This document shows positions 1 through 7,300 of a DNA stretch of 64,000 nt, piece by piece. The stretch's first letter is position 1. Every line of letters begins with the position of its first letter. Made by a program: the position numbers and the translations under genes. The notes beneath the pieces are model-generated. The model searched no databases, was not told the origin of the DNA, and saw only the letters and a program-made list of their open reading frames with translations. The DNA is from Chryseobacterium herbae (lineage in GTDB: Bacteria > Bacteroidota > Bacteroidia > Flavobacteriales > Weeksellaceae): NCBI RefSeq assembly GCF_025154075.1, contig NZ_JAOAMU010000001.1, forward strand, positions 763,232-827,231, in the 5' to 3' direction.

Positions 1-2006
1 CAACGGGAGAAAATACTTCTCTGAATGCCTATGTAGCCTATTACGGAGCGAATACTACTTTTGAGAACAATTACAACCACGGTATCCGCGGAAATAATCA
101 GTATACATACACGGTTTATGCAGTGAATTCAAACTGTACGAACGGACCTTTATACAATACACAGAATCCTGTGAGCAGTTCCATCACCAACTGCCCGATT
201 CCAGTCAATGGGATTACACCCTCCAACGCGAATACTAATTCATTTAATGTGACATGGCCTGTTACTGAAAACGGAAGCGCACTGCCGATTAACACTGTGA
301 TTGAAGTCGCTTCGGACAGTAATTTCACTTCTATGGTAGCGGGATCACCTTTCACATTGGGAACTTCTACTTTGTCCCAGCATATTGCAGGACTTCAGCC
401 GAATACTCAGTATTTCATCCGAGGAAAAAGTGTAAGCACACAGTGTCAGAGCTCTTATTCCAGTACGGTAAGCATTTATACAACCTGTACGCCTGTTTCT
501 TCATTCTACGAAAGTTTTGATTCCGTTTCAGGAACCAATAATCTTCCGAATTGTTGGGGTAAAATTCTGACTTCCAATAATGGTTCTACACCAACCATCA
601 GCTTAACAACAACGGATGCCAATTCATCACCCAATAACATCAGCTTTTACGGAAATGGTGCCACGACCACTGAAGCTGCCACGAAAATGATTCTGGTAAG
701 TCCTGAACTGACCAACATCAGCAGCGGAACGCACAGACTTCGTTTTAAAGCGAGAAGAACTTCGGCTGATATCAAAGTTCAGATCGTGGCTTTAACAGGA
801 ACCACTTCTTCTGCCAACGTTGAAATCATTGAAACGATACCGTTGACTACGACGTATCAGGAATATGTGGTGTATATCAACAATTATTCAGGAGCCGCTG
901 ATCATCTGGGAATTAGAAGAGTGGACGGAAGCACATGGTCTTATATGTATGTAGATGATGTAATCTGGGAACCGGCACCGAGCTGTACTGAACTATCTTC
1001 AGTAACATTAAATGCGGAAACCTACAACGGAGCGAATATTTCATGGACGAACGTAAATAATCAGCAGCCAGCATCAGGATATGAATATTTTGTTTCTACA
1101 GTGAATACCCCTCCGGCAGACACAAACCCATTTGTAACCTTAACATCAGGAACCACTTCTGTAGCGGTTTCAGGTCTTTCAAACGGTACTTATTATTTCT
1201 GGATCAGAAGAATCTGTTCGCCGGGCGAAAAAAGCCCTTGGAAAACAGTAGCATTCTCTACCATTCCTACGACACCTGCTCCATGGAAGGAAGAATTCAT
1301 GACCACTACTTTCCCACAGGGCTGGACTACCGGAACAAGCCCGCAATCATTTGCACTGGGTGCGGAAAGAGGAGCAACAGGAAACGGAACTACAGCTACC
1401 AATCTGTATAAAAACCTGTATGGAAATTCAACAACCGGAACATTCAGCAGTATCAATGTGGGGCCATTAAATGCGGCTAATTATGAGTTAAGCTTCTCGT
1501 ATAAGCAGACTAACTACAACAGCCCGTTTGCACAGCTACCTACCTGGGGGAACTTTGACGTACAGATCTCTACGGATTTCGGGACAACATGGACCACCAT
1601 CGGAACGGTAAATAATGAACCGGGTACAGGAAACTATATCAAAAAAACATATTCTCTCGCCGCTTATCAAAACCAGTTTGTAAAAGTTAGAATTAATGCC
1701 AACAGGACGGCGGGAGATTTTGATCTTTCTTTTGACAATTTTGAAATCAAGGCTGGAAATTTATCTACCCTTGAAACGGTAAAAGATCAACTCAGAATCT
1801 ATCCGAATCCGGCCGTATCTTTCGTAAAGATAGATTCTAAGGAGAAAATAAAATCTTTTGAACTGTATACTATCTCGGGGCAGCTTGTAAAAACAGGAGG
1901 TCAGGTACAGGAAGTATCACTTGAACATTTAGCCTCAGGAATTTACATCCTTAAGTTAGCGCTAGACAATGGCCAGACCGTTATCCATAAGATCATTAAA
2001 CAGTAG
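1..2006 (+). CDS. T9SS-sorted secreted protein with fibronectin III-like and choice-of-anchor J-like domains (5' partial)
   Basis: The reading frame is open from the first bases of the window (codons begin at position 3), so this is the C-terminal part of a longer protein. A GTG at 123 is only an internal codon. The visible part has alternating beta-rich modules: FN3-like stretches with the typical 'L.pnT.Y...v' pattern (for example GLQPNTQYFIRGKSV), then jelly-roll segments of the choice-of-anchor J/MAM type beginning at FYESFD and at WKEEFM. The last ~75 residues (LRIYPNPAVSFVKID to SGIYILKL..HKIIKQ) are a type A T9SS C-terminal sorting domain, so the protein is exported across the outer membrane and probably attached to the cell surface. 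The role, adhesion or hydrolysis, is not visible because the N-terminus is missing. A hairpin terminator follows. Confidence 0.9.
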   Translation, partial: TGENTSLNAYVAYYGANTTFENNYNHGIRGNNQYTYTVYAVNSNCTNGPLYNTQNPVSSSITNCPIPVNGITPSNANTNSFNVTWPVTENGSALPINTVIEVASDSNFTSMVAGSPFTLGTSTLSQHIAGLQPNTQYFIRGKSVSTQCQSSYSSTVSIYTTCTPVSSFYESFDSVSGTNNLPNCWGKILTSNNGSTPTISLTTTDANSSPNNISFYGNGATTTEAATKMILVSPELTNISSGTHRLRFKARRTSADIKVQIVALTGTTSSANVEIIETIPLTTTYQEYVVYINNYSGAADHLGIRRVDGSTWSYMYVDDVIWEPAPSCTELSSVTLNAETYNGANISWTNVNNQQPASGYEYFVSTVNTPPADTNPFVTLTSGTTSVAVSGLSNGTYYFWIRRICSPGEKSPWKTVAFSTIPTTPAPWKEEFMTTTFPQGWTTGTSPQSFALGAERGATGNGTTATNLYKNLYGNSTTGTFSSINVGPLNAANYELSFSYKQTNYNSPFAQLPTWGNFDVQISTDFGTTWTTIGTVNNEPGTGNYIKKTYSLAAYQNQFVKVRINANRTAGDFDLSFDNFEIKAGNLSTLETVKDQLRIYPNPAVSFVKIDSKEKIKSFELYTISGQLVKTGGQVQEVSLEHLASGIYILKLALDNGQTVIHKIIKQ

Positions 2007-2027
2007 TCTTTGTATTATTAAATGATG

Positions 2028-2063
2028 AATCGGCTGGAAGTATCTTTCGGCCGGTTTTGTTTT
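2028..2063 (+). terminator. Rho-independent terminator after the T9SS protein
   Basis: Nine-pair stem (AATCGGCTG with CGGCCGGTT, two G-T pairs) around an 11-base loop, followed by a T-rich run. Confidence 0.7.
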
Positions 2064-2079
2064 GATTATAATTTAGAAT

Positions 2080-2087
2080 TAAATTTG
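2080..2087 (+). promoter_or_regulatory. Flavobacterial -7 box before the tsaE operon
   Basis: TAAATTTG fits the Bacteroidota -7 consensus TAnnTTTG and lies 46 bases before the start at 2133, with a TTG about 16 bases upstream. Confidence 0.55.
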
Positions 2088-2132
2088 TACCGTTAATAAG
2101 CGAAGTTTTTATCGCTTTCATTAATCATTTGG

Positions 2133-2738
2133 ATGAAGTTTTTAAAAAGTATTACTATAGCACTGATTTCTACTTTTGCCCTGCTTATTCTATGTATAGA
2201 ATTTGGAGGGAAATATTTTTTAGATGCAGAAGATCGTAGAATAATCACAGTGACAGTGGGAAGTGCTCCAAAACTTCCGGAAAACTTTATAACCTTTTAT
2301 AATACAGTCTATCCAAAGTCTTTATCTACAAATTCGTGGGATCTTATGATCAATAATACATTCAGTTCATCTGTTTCAAAAAAAGAATGCCCTTGCAGTC
2401 AAACAGCCTATACTTTTTATCCTCACCTAACATTTAAAACACAATCTGTAGTAAAATATTTTATTATTTCAAGGTACATTGAGCATCATTATAACCCAAA
2501 AAATTGCCTGAGTTTTAACTTTGATATGTTTGACTTTTTAGAAAACAGAAAGGGAGTCACAATACTCTCAAAGTCTCTATTTAATAAAAAAATTAAAGAT
2601 TTAAGTCCTGTTGAAATGGCAGAAATACTAAGTCTGTATGAAAATCCTGCTAAAAATAACCGAAATACAAACCCTCAACACTCCAAGGTAAGAACTGCAT
2701 ATTTTTACGATTTATATATAAAAAATTTAAATAAATAA
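2133..2738 (+). CDS. Small membrane-anchored protein resembling a degenerate GT51 transglycosylase domain
   Basis: 201 residues. Residues 5-24 form one hydrophobic N-terminal segment (signal anchor). The C-terminal part reads like the end of a penicillin-binding-protein transglycosylase (GT51) domain: SKSLFNKKIKDLSPVEMAEI followed by LSLYENPAKNNRNTNP, which parallels the family pattern 'a..yFgk...dLt..EaAlLA.l...P..ynP'. The protein is much shorter than a true GT51 enzyme. I cannot find the conserved catalytic glutamate signature (EDxxFxxH), so it may be inactive or regulatory. Its stop overlaps the tsaE start by one base (TAATG), so the two are translated together. The family assignment is my own pattern reading and is uncertain. 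Confidence 0.6.
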   Translation: MKFLKSITIALISTFALLILCIEFGGKYFLDAEDRRIITVTVGSAPKLPENFITFYNTVYPKSLSTNSWDLMINNTFSSSVSKKECPCSQTAYTFYPHLTFKTQSVVKYFIISRYIEHHYNPKNCLSFNFDMFDFLENRKGVTILSKSLFNKKIKDLSPVEMAEILSLYENPAKNNRNTNPQHSKVRTAYFYDLYIKNLNK

Positions 2739-3145
2739 TGAATTTCACCATCCATAACATTAAAGAATGGCAGGAAGTTGTCAATAAGATCATTCCTGAC
2801 TTAAAGCATAACATCCTTCTTTTAAAAGGAAACCTTGGCGCGGGTAAAACAACGTTTACTCAATTTCTTCTCAAAAACCTGGGAAGTGAAGATGAAGTGA
2901 ACTCTCCTACCTACTCTATTGTCAACGAATACAGTACTCCAAAAGGAAAGATTTATCACTTTGATCTTTACCGTTTAAAAAACATCGAAGAGGTGTATGA
3001 TATCGGCATTGAAGAATACCTGGATAACGCCTTTCTGTGCATCATAGAATGGCCGGAAGTATACGAAGAAGAGCTCTACGGGCTTAAGTACCACACAATG
3101 AGTATCGTGAATACTGGGGATGAAAGAGAAATTTCATTCGAGTAA
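2738..3145 (+). CDS. tsaE: tRNA threonylcarbamoyladenosine biosynthesis ATPase TsaE
   Basis: 135 residues, usual length for TsaE. It shows a Walker A loop GNLGAGKTT at residues 31-39, the switch region SPTYSIVNEY and the family motif HFDLYRL near residue 76, then IIEWPE. TsaE is the small ATPase that supports the TsaB/TsaD complex when it adds threonylcarbamoyl to A37 of ANN-reading tRNAs in the cytoplasm. The gene starts one base inside the upstream stop codon and is followed by ald after 69 bases, which contain a separate promoter for ald. Confidence 0.95.
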   Translation: MNFTIHNIKEWQEVVNKIIPDLKHNILLLKGNLGAGKTTFTQFLLKNLGSEDEVNSPTYSIVNEYSTPKGKIYHFDLYRLKNIEEVYDIGIEEYLDNAFLCIIEWPEVYEEELYGLKYHTMSIVNTGDEREISFE

Positions 3146-3153
3146 ATATTATG

Positions 3154-3161
3154 TATCTTTG
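3154..3161 (+). promoter_or_regulatory. -7 box of the ald promoter
   Basis: TATCTTTG is a perfect TAnnTTTG box, 53 bases before the ald start. It gives alanine dehydrogenase its own transcription start. Confidence 0.65.
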
Positions 3162-3214
3162 CTTATAAATTCAATTGAAAAACAACAACCTGTAAGACAT
3201 AATTTATTTAAAGA

Positions 3215-4408
3215 ATGAGTACTACAAATATTTTTACTCCTTTTACTGAAGAAGAATTGATGCCGAAAGAAGAAAAGTTGGAGGTTATAAAGAAAGGAAA
3301 ACAGTTCAGTATTGGAATTCCTAAAGAAACCTGTCTTAATGAGAGGAGAACCTGCATTACTCCGGACGCGGTACAGGTATTAGTAGAACACGGTCACGAG
3401 CTTATTATAGAAGCTGGAGCGGGAGAAGGTTCTTTTTTTACAGATCTTCAGTATTCTGAATCAGGAGCAAAGATCACCACTGATCCTAAAGAAGCTTTCG
3501 GACAGGATCTTATTCTAAAGATCAATCCTCCCACAGAAGATGAGATTGATTATATGAAACCGAATACCTATCTGGTTTCAGCGCTTCAGATCAACCTGAG
3601 AGACAAGGCTTATTTCTTAAAGCTGGCAGAGCGAAAAATCAACGCCATTGCATTTGAATTTATCGTTGACGAATACAAACAGCTTGCTTTGGTAAGACTG
3701 GTCGGCGAAATAGCAGGAACCGTTTCTGTTTTATACGCATCCGAACTTCTTGCCCTTTCAAACGGCCTGATGCTGGGCGGTATCACAGGAGTAAGACCTG
3801 CAGAAGTTGTTATTTTAGGCGCAGGAATTGTGGGTGAATTTGCCACAAAAGCAGCCATCGGATTGGGAGCCAGCGTAAGGGTTTTCGACAACTCACTTTC
3901 TAAGCTGAGAAGACTTCACACCCTGGTAGACAGCAGAGTTCCAACCTCCATCATTGATCCTAAAGAATTAAGCAAAGCTTTAAGACGTGCAGATGTAGTG
4001 ATCGGTGCCCTTCCAAGATTAAATATGACGCCTATCGTTACCGAAGAAATGGTCGCGAAAATGAAAAAAGGCAGTGTCATCATCGATATTACCATAGATA
4101 ACGGCAAAGTGATCGAAACATCCGAACTGACAACGATGGAAGATCCTTATATCATCAAGCACGGCGTGATCCACTGCGGACTTCCGAACCTAACGTCAAG
4201 AATGCCGAGAACCACAACCAAAGCAATCTCCAATTTCTTCCTTTCCTATATCCTGAACTACGATGAAGAAGGTGGTTTTGAAAATATGCTGATCCGCAAA
4301 AACGAAATGAAGCAAAGTTTATACATGTACAAAGGAAGACACACCAAAAAAGTGATCTGCGACCGTTTCGGACTTACTTACCACGATATCAATCTTTTAA
4401 TTTTCTAA
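3215..4408 (+). CDS. ald: Alanine dehydrogenase
   Basis: 397 residues, NAD-dependent alanine dehydrogenase/PNT family. GIPKETCLNERRTCITPDAV near residue 34 is the family N-terminal signature (IGVPKE...E.RVaLTP). VVILGAGIVGEFA near residue 198 is the Rossmann dinucleotide-binding loop. GGITGVRPAEV precedes it, and HCGLPNLTSRMPRTTTKA near residue 325 matches the late family motif (V.NMPgavprTst.A). The enzyme interconverts L-alanine with pyruvate and ammonia, coupled to NADH, in the cytoplasm. The N-terminus has about 30 extra residues before the core, as in Bacteroidota members. The downstream gene overlaps the stop by one base. Confidence 0.93.
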   Translation: MSTTNIFTPFTEEELMPKEEKLEVIKKGKQFSIGIPKETCLNERRTCITPDAVQVLVEHGHELIIEAGAGEGSFFTDLQYSESGAKITTDPKEAFGQDLILKINPPTEDEIDYMKPNTYLVSALQINLRDKAYFLKLAERKINAIAFEFIVDEYKQLALVRLVGEIAGTVSVLYASELLALSNGLMLGGITGVRPAEVVILGAGIVGEFATKAAIGLGASVRVFDNSLSKLRRLHTLVDSRVPTSIIDPKELSKALRRADVVIGALPRLNMTPIVTEEMVAKMKKGSVIIDITIDNGKVIETSELTTMEDPYIIKHGVIHCGLPNLTSRMPRTTTKAISNFFLSYILNYDEEGGFENMLIRKNEMKQSLYMYKGRHTKKVICDRFGLTYHDINLLIF

Positions 4409-4779
4409 TGAAAAAAATTAAATTCTTTTTAATAGGCCTTATTCCGGGGCTGATTCTTGTATTTTTTATTCTGAACAAAAAAGGCGCGAGCTGCAGCGGG
4501 TATCTTCCCAACAGCCGTGTGATTGCAGAAACCCTTTCCAAGGAATTCAAATATTCTGAAGAAGCTAAGAACGAAATGACTACCTATAAAATTGATGAGA
4601 AATTTATAAAAGACAGCATCATTACCAATGGAAAAGTAGATTTCGATAAAAGTCATGCTCAGAAAAAGCCTTGCCCTGACTATGTGATTACGTATCCGGA
4701 GAAAAATCCGACGTATGAAATCATTTTTGAAAAATGTGAGGAAACGGTAACGTTGAATTCTTTGAAGAAACTGAAATAA
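4408..4779 (+). CDS. Small exported protein, DUF4258-like
   Basis: 123 residues. A hydrophobic segment at residues 5-22 looks like a signal peptide or membrane anchor. The rest (FKYSEEAKNEMTTYKI, then a 'nG.v' turn, then a two-strand end TYEIIFEKCEE) resembles the small DUF4258 fold. I hold that only as a likely match. The gene begins in the last base of ald (TAATG) and is probably translationally coupled to it, but a link to alanine metabolism is not shown. Function unknown. Confidence 0.7.
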   Translation: MKKIKFFLIGLIPGLILVFFILNKKGASCSGYLPNSRVIAETLSKEFKYSEEAKNEMTTYKIDEKFIKDSIITNGKVDFDKSHAQKKPCPDYVITYPEKNPTYEIIFEKCEETVTLNSLKKLK

Positions 4780-5067
4780 ATTTTATTTTTAAACATTAAG
4801 GAGTTAAGAAACTTGTTTAAAAAAAGGATAATTAAGGATTTGACAATGTCAAATAATAAGCAGCAAGCTTTATAAAATATCTTTGATATTTTTCTTAATT
4901 AATCTCAACAGCTTAAATGTTCTTAATAGTTAAATTAGCTAAATTTAAATATTGATTTTAAACATTAAGAAGTTTAGAAAATTATTTAGTAAGAATGATT
5001 AAGAGTTTGAATGTTCTTTAGGTTAAATTAAACTGATTTTAAATAGTAGCATCAAATAATATTTTTT
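4780..5067. repeat. AT-rich intergenic region with two diverged direct repeats
   Basis: Two related segments begin with TTTTAAACATTAAG (about 4788 and 4956), each followed by a 'gtt.agaaa' and later 'gaTTAAGagtTTGA'-like stretch, roughly 168 bases apart. No coding potential was seen. They resemble a dispersed repeat also seen near 23.9 kb. Confidence 0.45.
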
Positions 5068-5838
5068 ATGGAAGGCAATTACTACATGATCCACGATTAT
5101 CTGATATTCATTGGAGTATTTGCTATTTTCTTCCTGCTTACGGTCAGTATTTATCTTTTCAGCCAGAACGGCAGATTCAGACAGAAAAACACCCGACTTA
5201 CCGAAACGAATAAAATCATTGAACAGAAGTTGAATGAAGTCCAGCTGGAGCATATCGGCACCAAGCTGAATCCTCATCTCTTCAAAAATATTCTGAATTC
5301 TGTGCAGTCTCATGCTTACCAGACGTATATGTCGCTGGATAAACTTGCGAATGTTCTGGATTATATTTTATACGAAAGCAACAATAAATTTGTCAGCCCT
5401 AAAGAGGAACTGAATTTCGCGTTAAGCCTTATCGAGATCAATAAAATAAAGATAAACCCACTTTTTGACTTCAGGATCAAATCAAGAATCAATAAGTCGG
5501 ATACAGTGTATGAAGAAAAGGTTTTCGCTCCGCTGATCTCTGTTGATCTTATCGAAAACGCCTTCAAACACACTGATTTTCTGGCTCAGGATTCATTTAT
5601 CTCCATTCATCTGGAACTTGAAAACGGAATTTTCACGATGAAAGTCAGCAACAAAGCTTCTTTAAAAAACATTCTTGCAAAGGAAAACAGTGGCTTCGGA
5701 AGCCAGTCTCTGGATCAAAGGCTTAAAATGATCTACAACAATCATTATCAGCTCGAGAAAAGCTCAAAAAACGGTATCTTCACAGCAGAATTAAAAATCA
5801 ATTTAGGGGAATTTTATGATAAAATGCGTTATTCTTGA
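5068..5838 (+). CDS. LytS/YehU-type sensor histidine kinase
   Basis: 256 residues. One transmembrane segment at about residues 8-28 is followed by a short coiled linker (residues 35-60). The His-kinase domain (PF06580 type) contains KLNPHLFKNILNSVQSHAYQ near residue 70, where the histidine of NPHLF is the expected phosphorylation site. The ATPase part has the N-box DLIENAFKH near residue 165 and the glycine motif NSGFGSQSL near residue 212. There is no periplasmic sensor domain, so it probably senses through its membrane segment or a partner. Its end overlaps the start of the response regulator by 23 bases, a strong sign of a cognate pair. Confidence 0.9.
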   Translation: MEGNYYMIHDYLIFIGVFAIFFLLTVSIYLFSQNGRFRQKNTRLTETNKIIEQKLNEVQLEHIGTKLNPHLFKNILNSVQSHAYQTYMSLDKLANVLDYILYESNNKFVSPKEELNFALSLIEINKIKINPLFDFRIKSRINKSDTVYEEKVFAPLISVDLIENAFKHTDFLAQDSFISIHLELENGIFTMKVSNKASLKNILAKENSGFGSQSLDQRLKMIYNNHYQLEKSSKNGIFTAELKINLGEFYDKMRYS

Positions 5839-6526
5839 CGATGAATTACTGGCCATCAGTTATTTAAAACTTCTATGCGAGCAGATCGAAAATGTAGAAG
5901 TCGTAAAAGCATTTAACGACCCCAAAATTTTCCTGAGCGAGATAAACAACATCGATTGCAATCTCTGTATCCTGGATATTGAAATGCCGGGAATGACCGG
6001 ACTTCAGGTAGCCGAAATTATTTCCGGTTCAAAAAAAATCATCTTCACAACGGCTTACAAAGAATATGCAGCCGAAGCTTTTGACCTGAATGTGGTAGAC
6101 TATGTCAGAAAACCCATCAAAAAAGAAAGACTGATTCAGGCCTTCGAAAAAGCAAAAGAGCTGGTAGACGTTCCCCATAAAAAGGATTTGATCGAATGGA
6201 ATACCAATATCGGTAGAACAGTCATTTTCACAGAACAGATCGCTTACATTAAAACCTCTGAAATCGACAGCCGCGATAAAGATATCATCCTGAACGACGG
6301 AACCACCATCGTCCTCAAAAATCTCAGCTTTAAGACACTTCTCGAAATGCTTCCTTCCAAAGACTTCGCCCAGGTGAATAAAAAGGAGATCATTGCGTTG
6401 TCTTCCATCAAAGTATTTTCCACCAACGAAATTATCAGTACGATTCAGTCGGAAGGTGATAATTTCCTGAAACTTCAGATCGGAGAAGCTTATAAAAACT
6501 CATTAATGGAGCTCTTCGGAAAGTAG
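5816..6526 (+). CDS. LytTR-family response regulator
   Basis: 236 residues. An N-terminal receiver domain (1-118) has acidic residues DDE at 8-10, phospho-acceptor aspartate in CILDIEMPGMTGLQ (about residue 54) and the conserved lysine in VRKPI. A C-terminal LytTR DNA-binding domain spans about 125-235. It is the partner of the overlapping histidine kinase. LytTR regulators bind short direct repeats in promoters; the small beta-barrel gene at 6635 directly downstream is a plausible target, but this is inference. Confidence 0.92.
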   Translation: MIKCVILDDELLAISYLKLLCEQIENVEVVKAFNDPKIFLSEINNIDCNLCILDIEMPGMTGLQVAEIISGSKKIIFTTAYKEYAAEAFDLNVVDYVRKPIKKERLIQAFEKAKELVDVPHKKDLIEWNTNIGRTVIFTEQIAYIKTSEIDSRDKDIILNDGTTIVLKNLSFKTLLEMLPSKDFAQVNKKEIIALSSIKVFSTNEIISTIQSEGDNFLKLQIGEAYKNSLMELFGK

Positions 6527-6604
6527 ATCTTTCAGACCTTTGCGGTTTCACTGCAAAATGTGATGGTTTCATTACATCCTCCCTTTTATACGACCTTTCC
6601 GGTG

Positions 6605-6612
6605 TATTTTTG
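6605..6612 (+). promoter_or_regulatory. -7 box before the small beta-barrel gene
   Basis: TATTTTTG fits TAnnTTTG and lies 23 bases before the start at 6635. Confidence 0.6.
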
Positions 6613-6634
6613 CTGCTGATTAAATAATTTTATA

Positions 6635-7024
6635 ATGAAAAATTGTCTGTATGCAGCAGGAATTCTCATATCCGGGCTTTGCTTTTCCCAGGAAACAGGT
6701 TCCAAGGTCAAGGCCTCCTTTTTCGATGGAATTGTAGCGGCCGGATATGTGGATCATGGAGCTTTTATCAATTTTACAGGTCCGAATGTAAGCTTTACCC
6801 ATAAAGGTCTTAAACTGATCGCCGGAATGCTTCCTTCACTGAGAATTAAAGAGGACCGTTCTTCAGGAACCAAAAACAGTTCCGTCACACCAAACCTGGG
6901 AGCAGGAATTACCGCGGTTTATAAAAAGATGGTACTTCAGATACCGGTTTATTACAATACGAAAACATCTACTGAAAACGGAGCCTGGAAAGTAGGAATC
7001 GGATTGGGATATTCTTTCAGATAG
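6635..7024 (+). CDS. Small secreted/outer-membrane beta-barrel-like protein
   Basis: 129 residues with a signal peptide (MKNCLYAAGILISGLCFS, cleavage near residue 18). The mature part has alternating hydrophobic strands (FINFTGPNVSFTHKGLKLIA, MVLQIPVYYNTK) and ends GLGYSFR, an aromatic C-terminus typical of outer-membrane barrels. It is short for a complete barrel (about 110 mature residues, perhaps 6-8 strands). It has its own promoter and lies just after the LytTR pair, which suggests regulation by that pair. Function unknown. Confidence 0.75.
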   Translation: MKNCLYAAGILISGLCFSQETGSKVKASFFDGIVAAGYVDHGAFINFTGPNVSFTHKGLKLIAGMLPSLRIKEDRSSGTKNSSVTPNLGAGITAVYKKMVLQIPVYYNTKTSTENGAWKVGIGLGYSFR

Positions 7025-7027
7025 AAT

Positions 7028-7196
7028 TTGAAGCCAGGAAGAGGGAAGCTGGAGGCGGGAAGTTATGGAGGTTTGAAATATAACTGAAATACATTTTTAT
7101 TAATTTTTAGGATTGCTTCAAGCAAATTCTGAGACAGGTATTATAATAAATGCCTAACAGTAACTTCCAACCTCCCTCTTCCAGCTTCCAAGCCTT
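7028..7196. repeat. Inverted-repeat element between 6635 and 7301 genes
   Basis: The left arm (about 7030-7064) reads GAAGCCAGGAAGAGGGAAGC and continues similarly. The right arm (about 7161-7194) contains its complement (TTCCAGCTTCCAAGCC). The arms enclose about 95 bases of AT-rich DNA. This is a dispersed palindromic, miniature-element-like structure with no coding capacity. Confidence 0.55.
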
Positions 7197-7300
7197 TTGC
7201 GGTTTTTATTACATTTTTTAGAACATTTATTACATTTTAAGAACAAGAGTATTTAACATCAATATATTCTCATCAACTTTGCATTAAAATATTAGGAATC

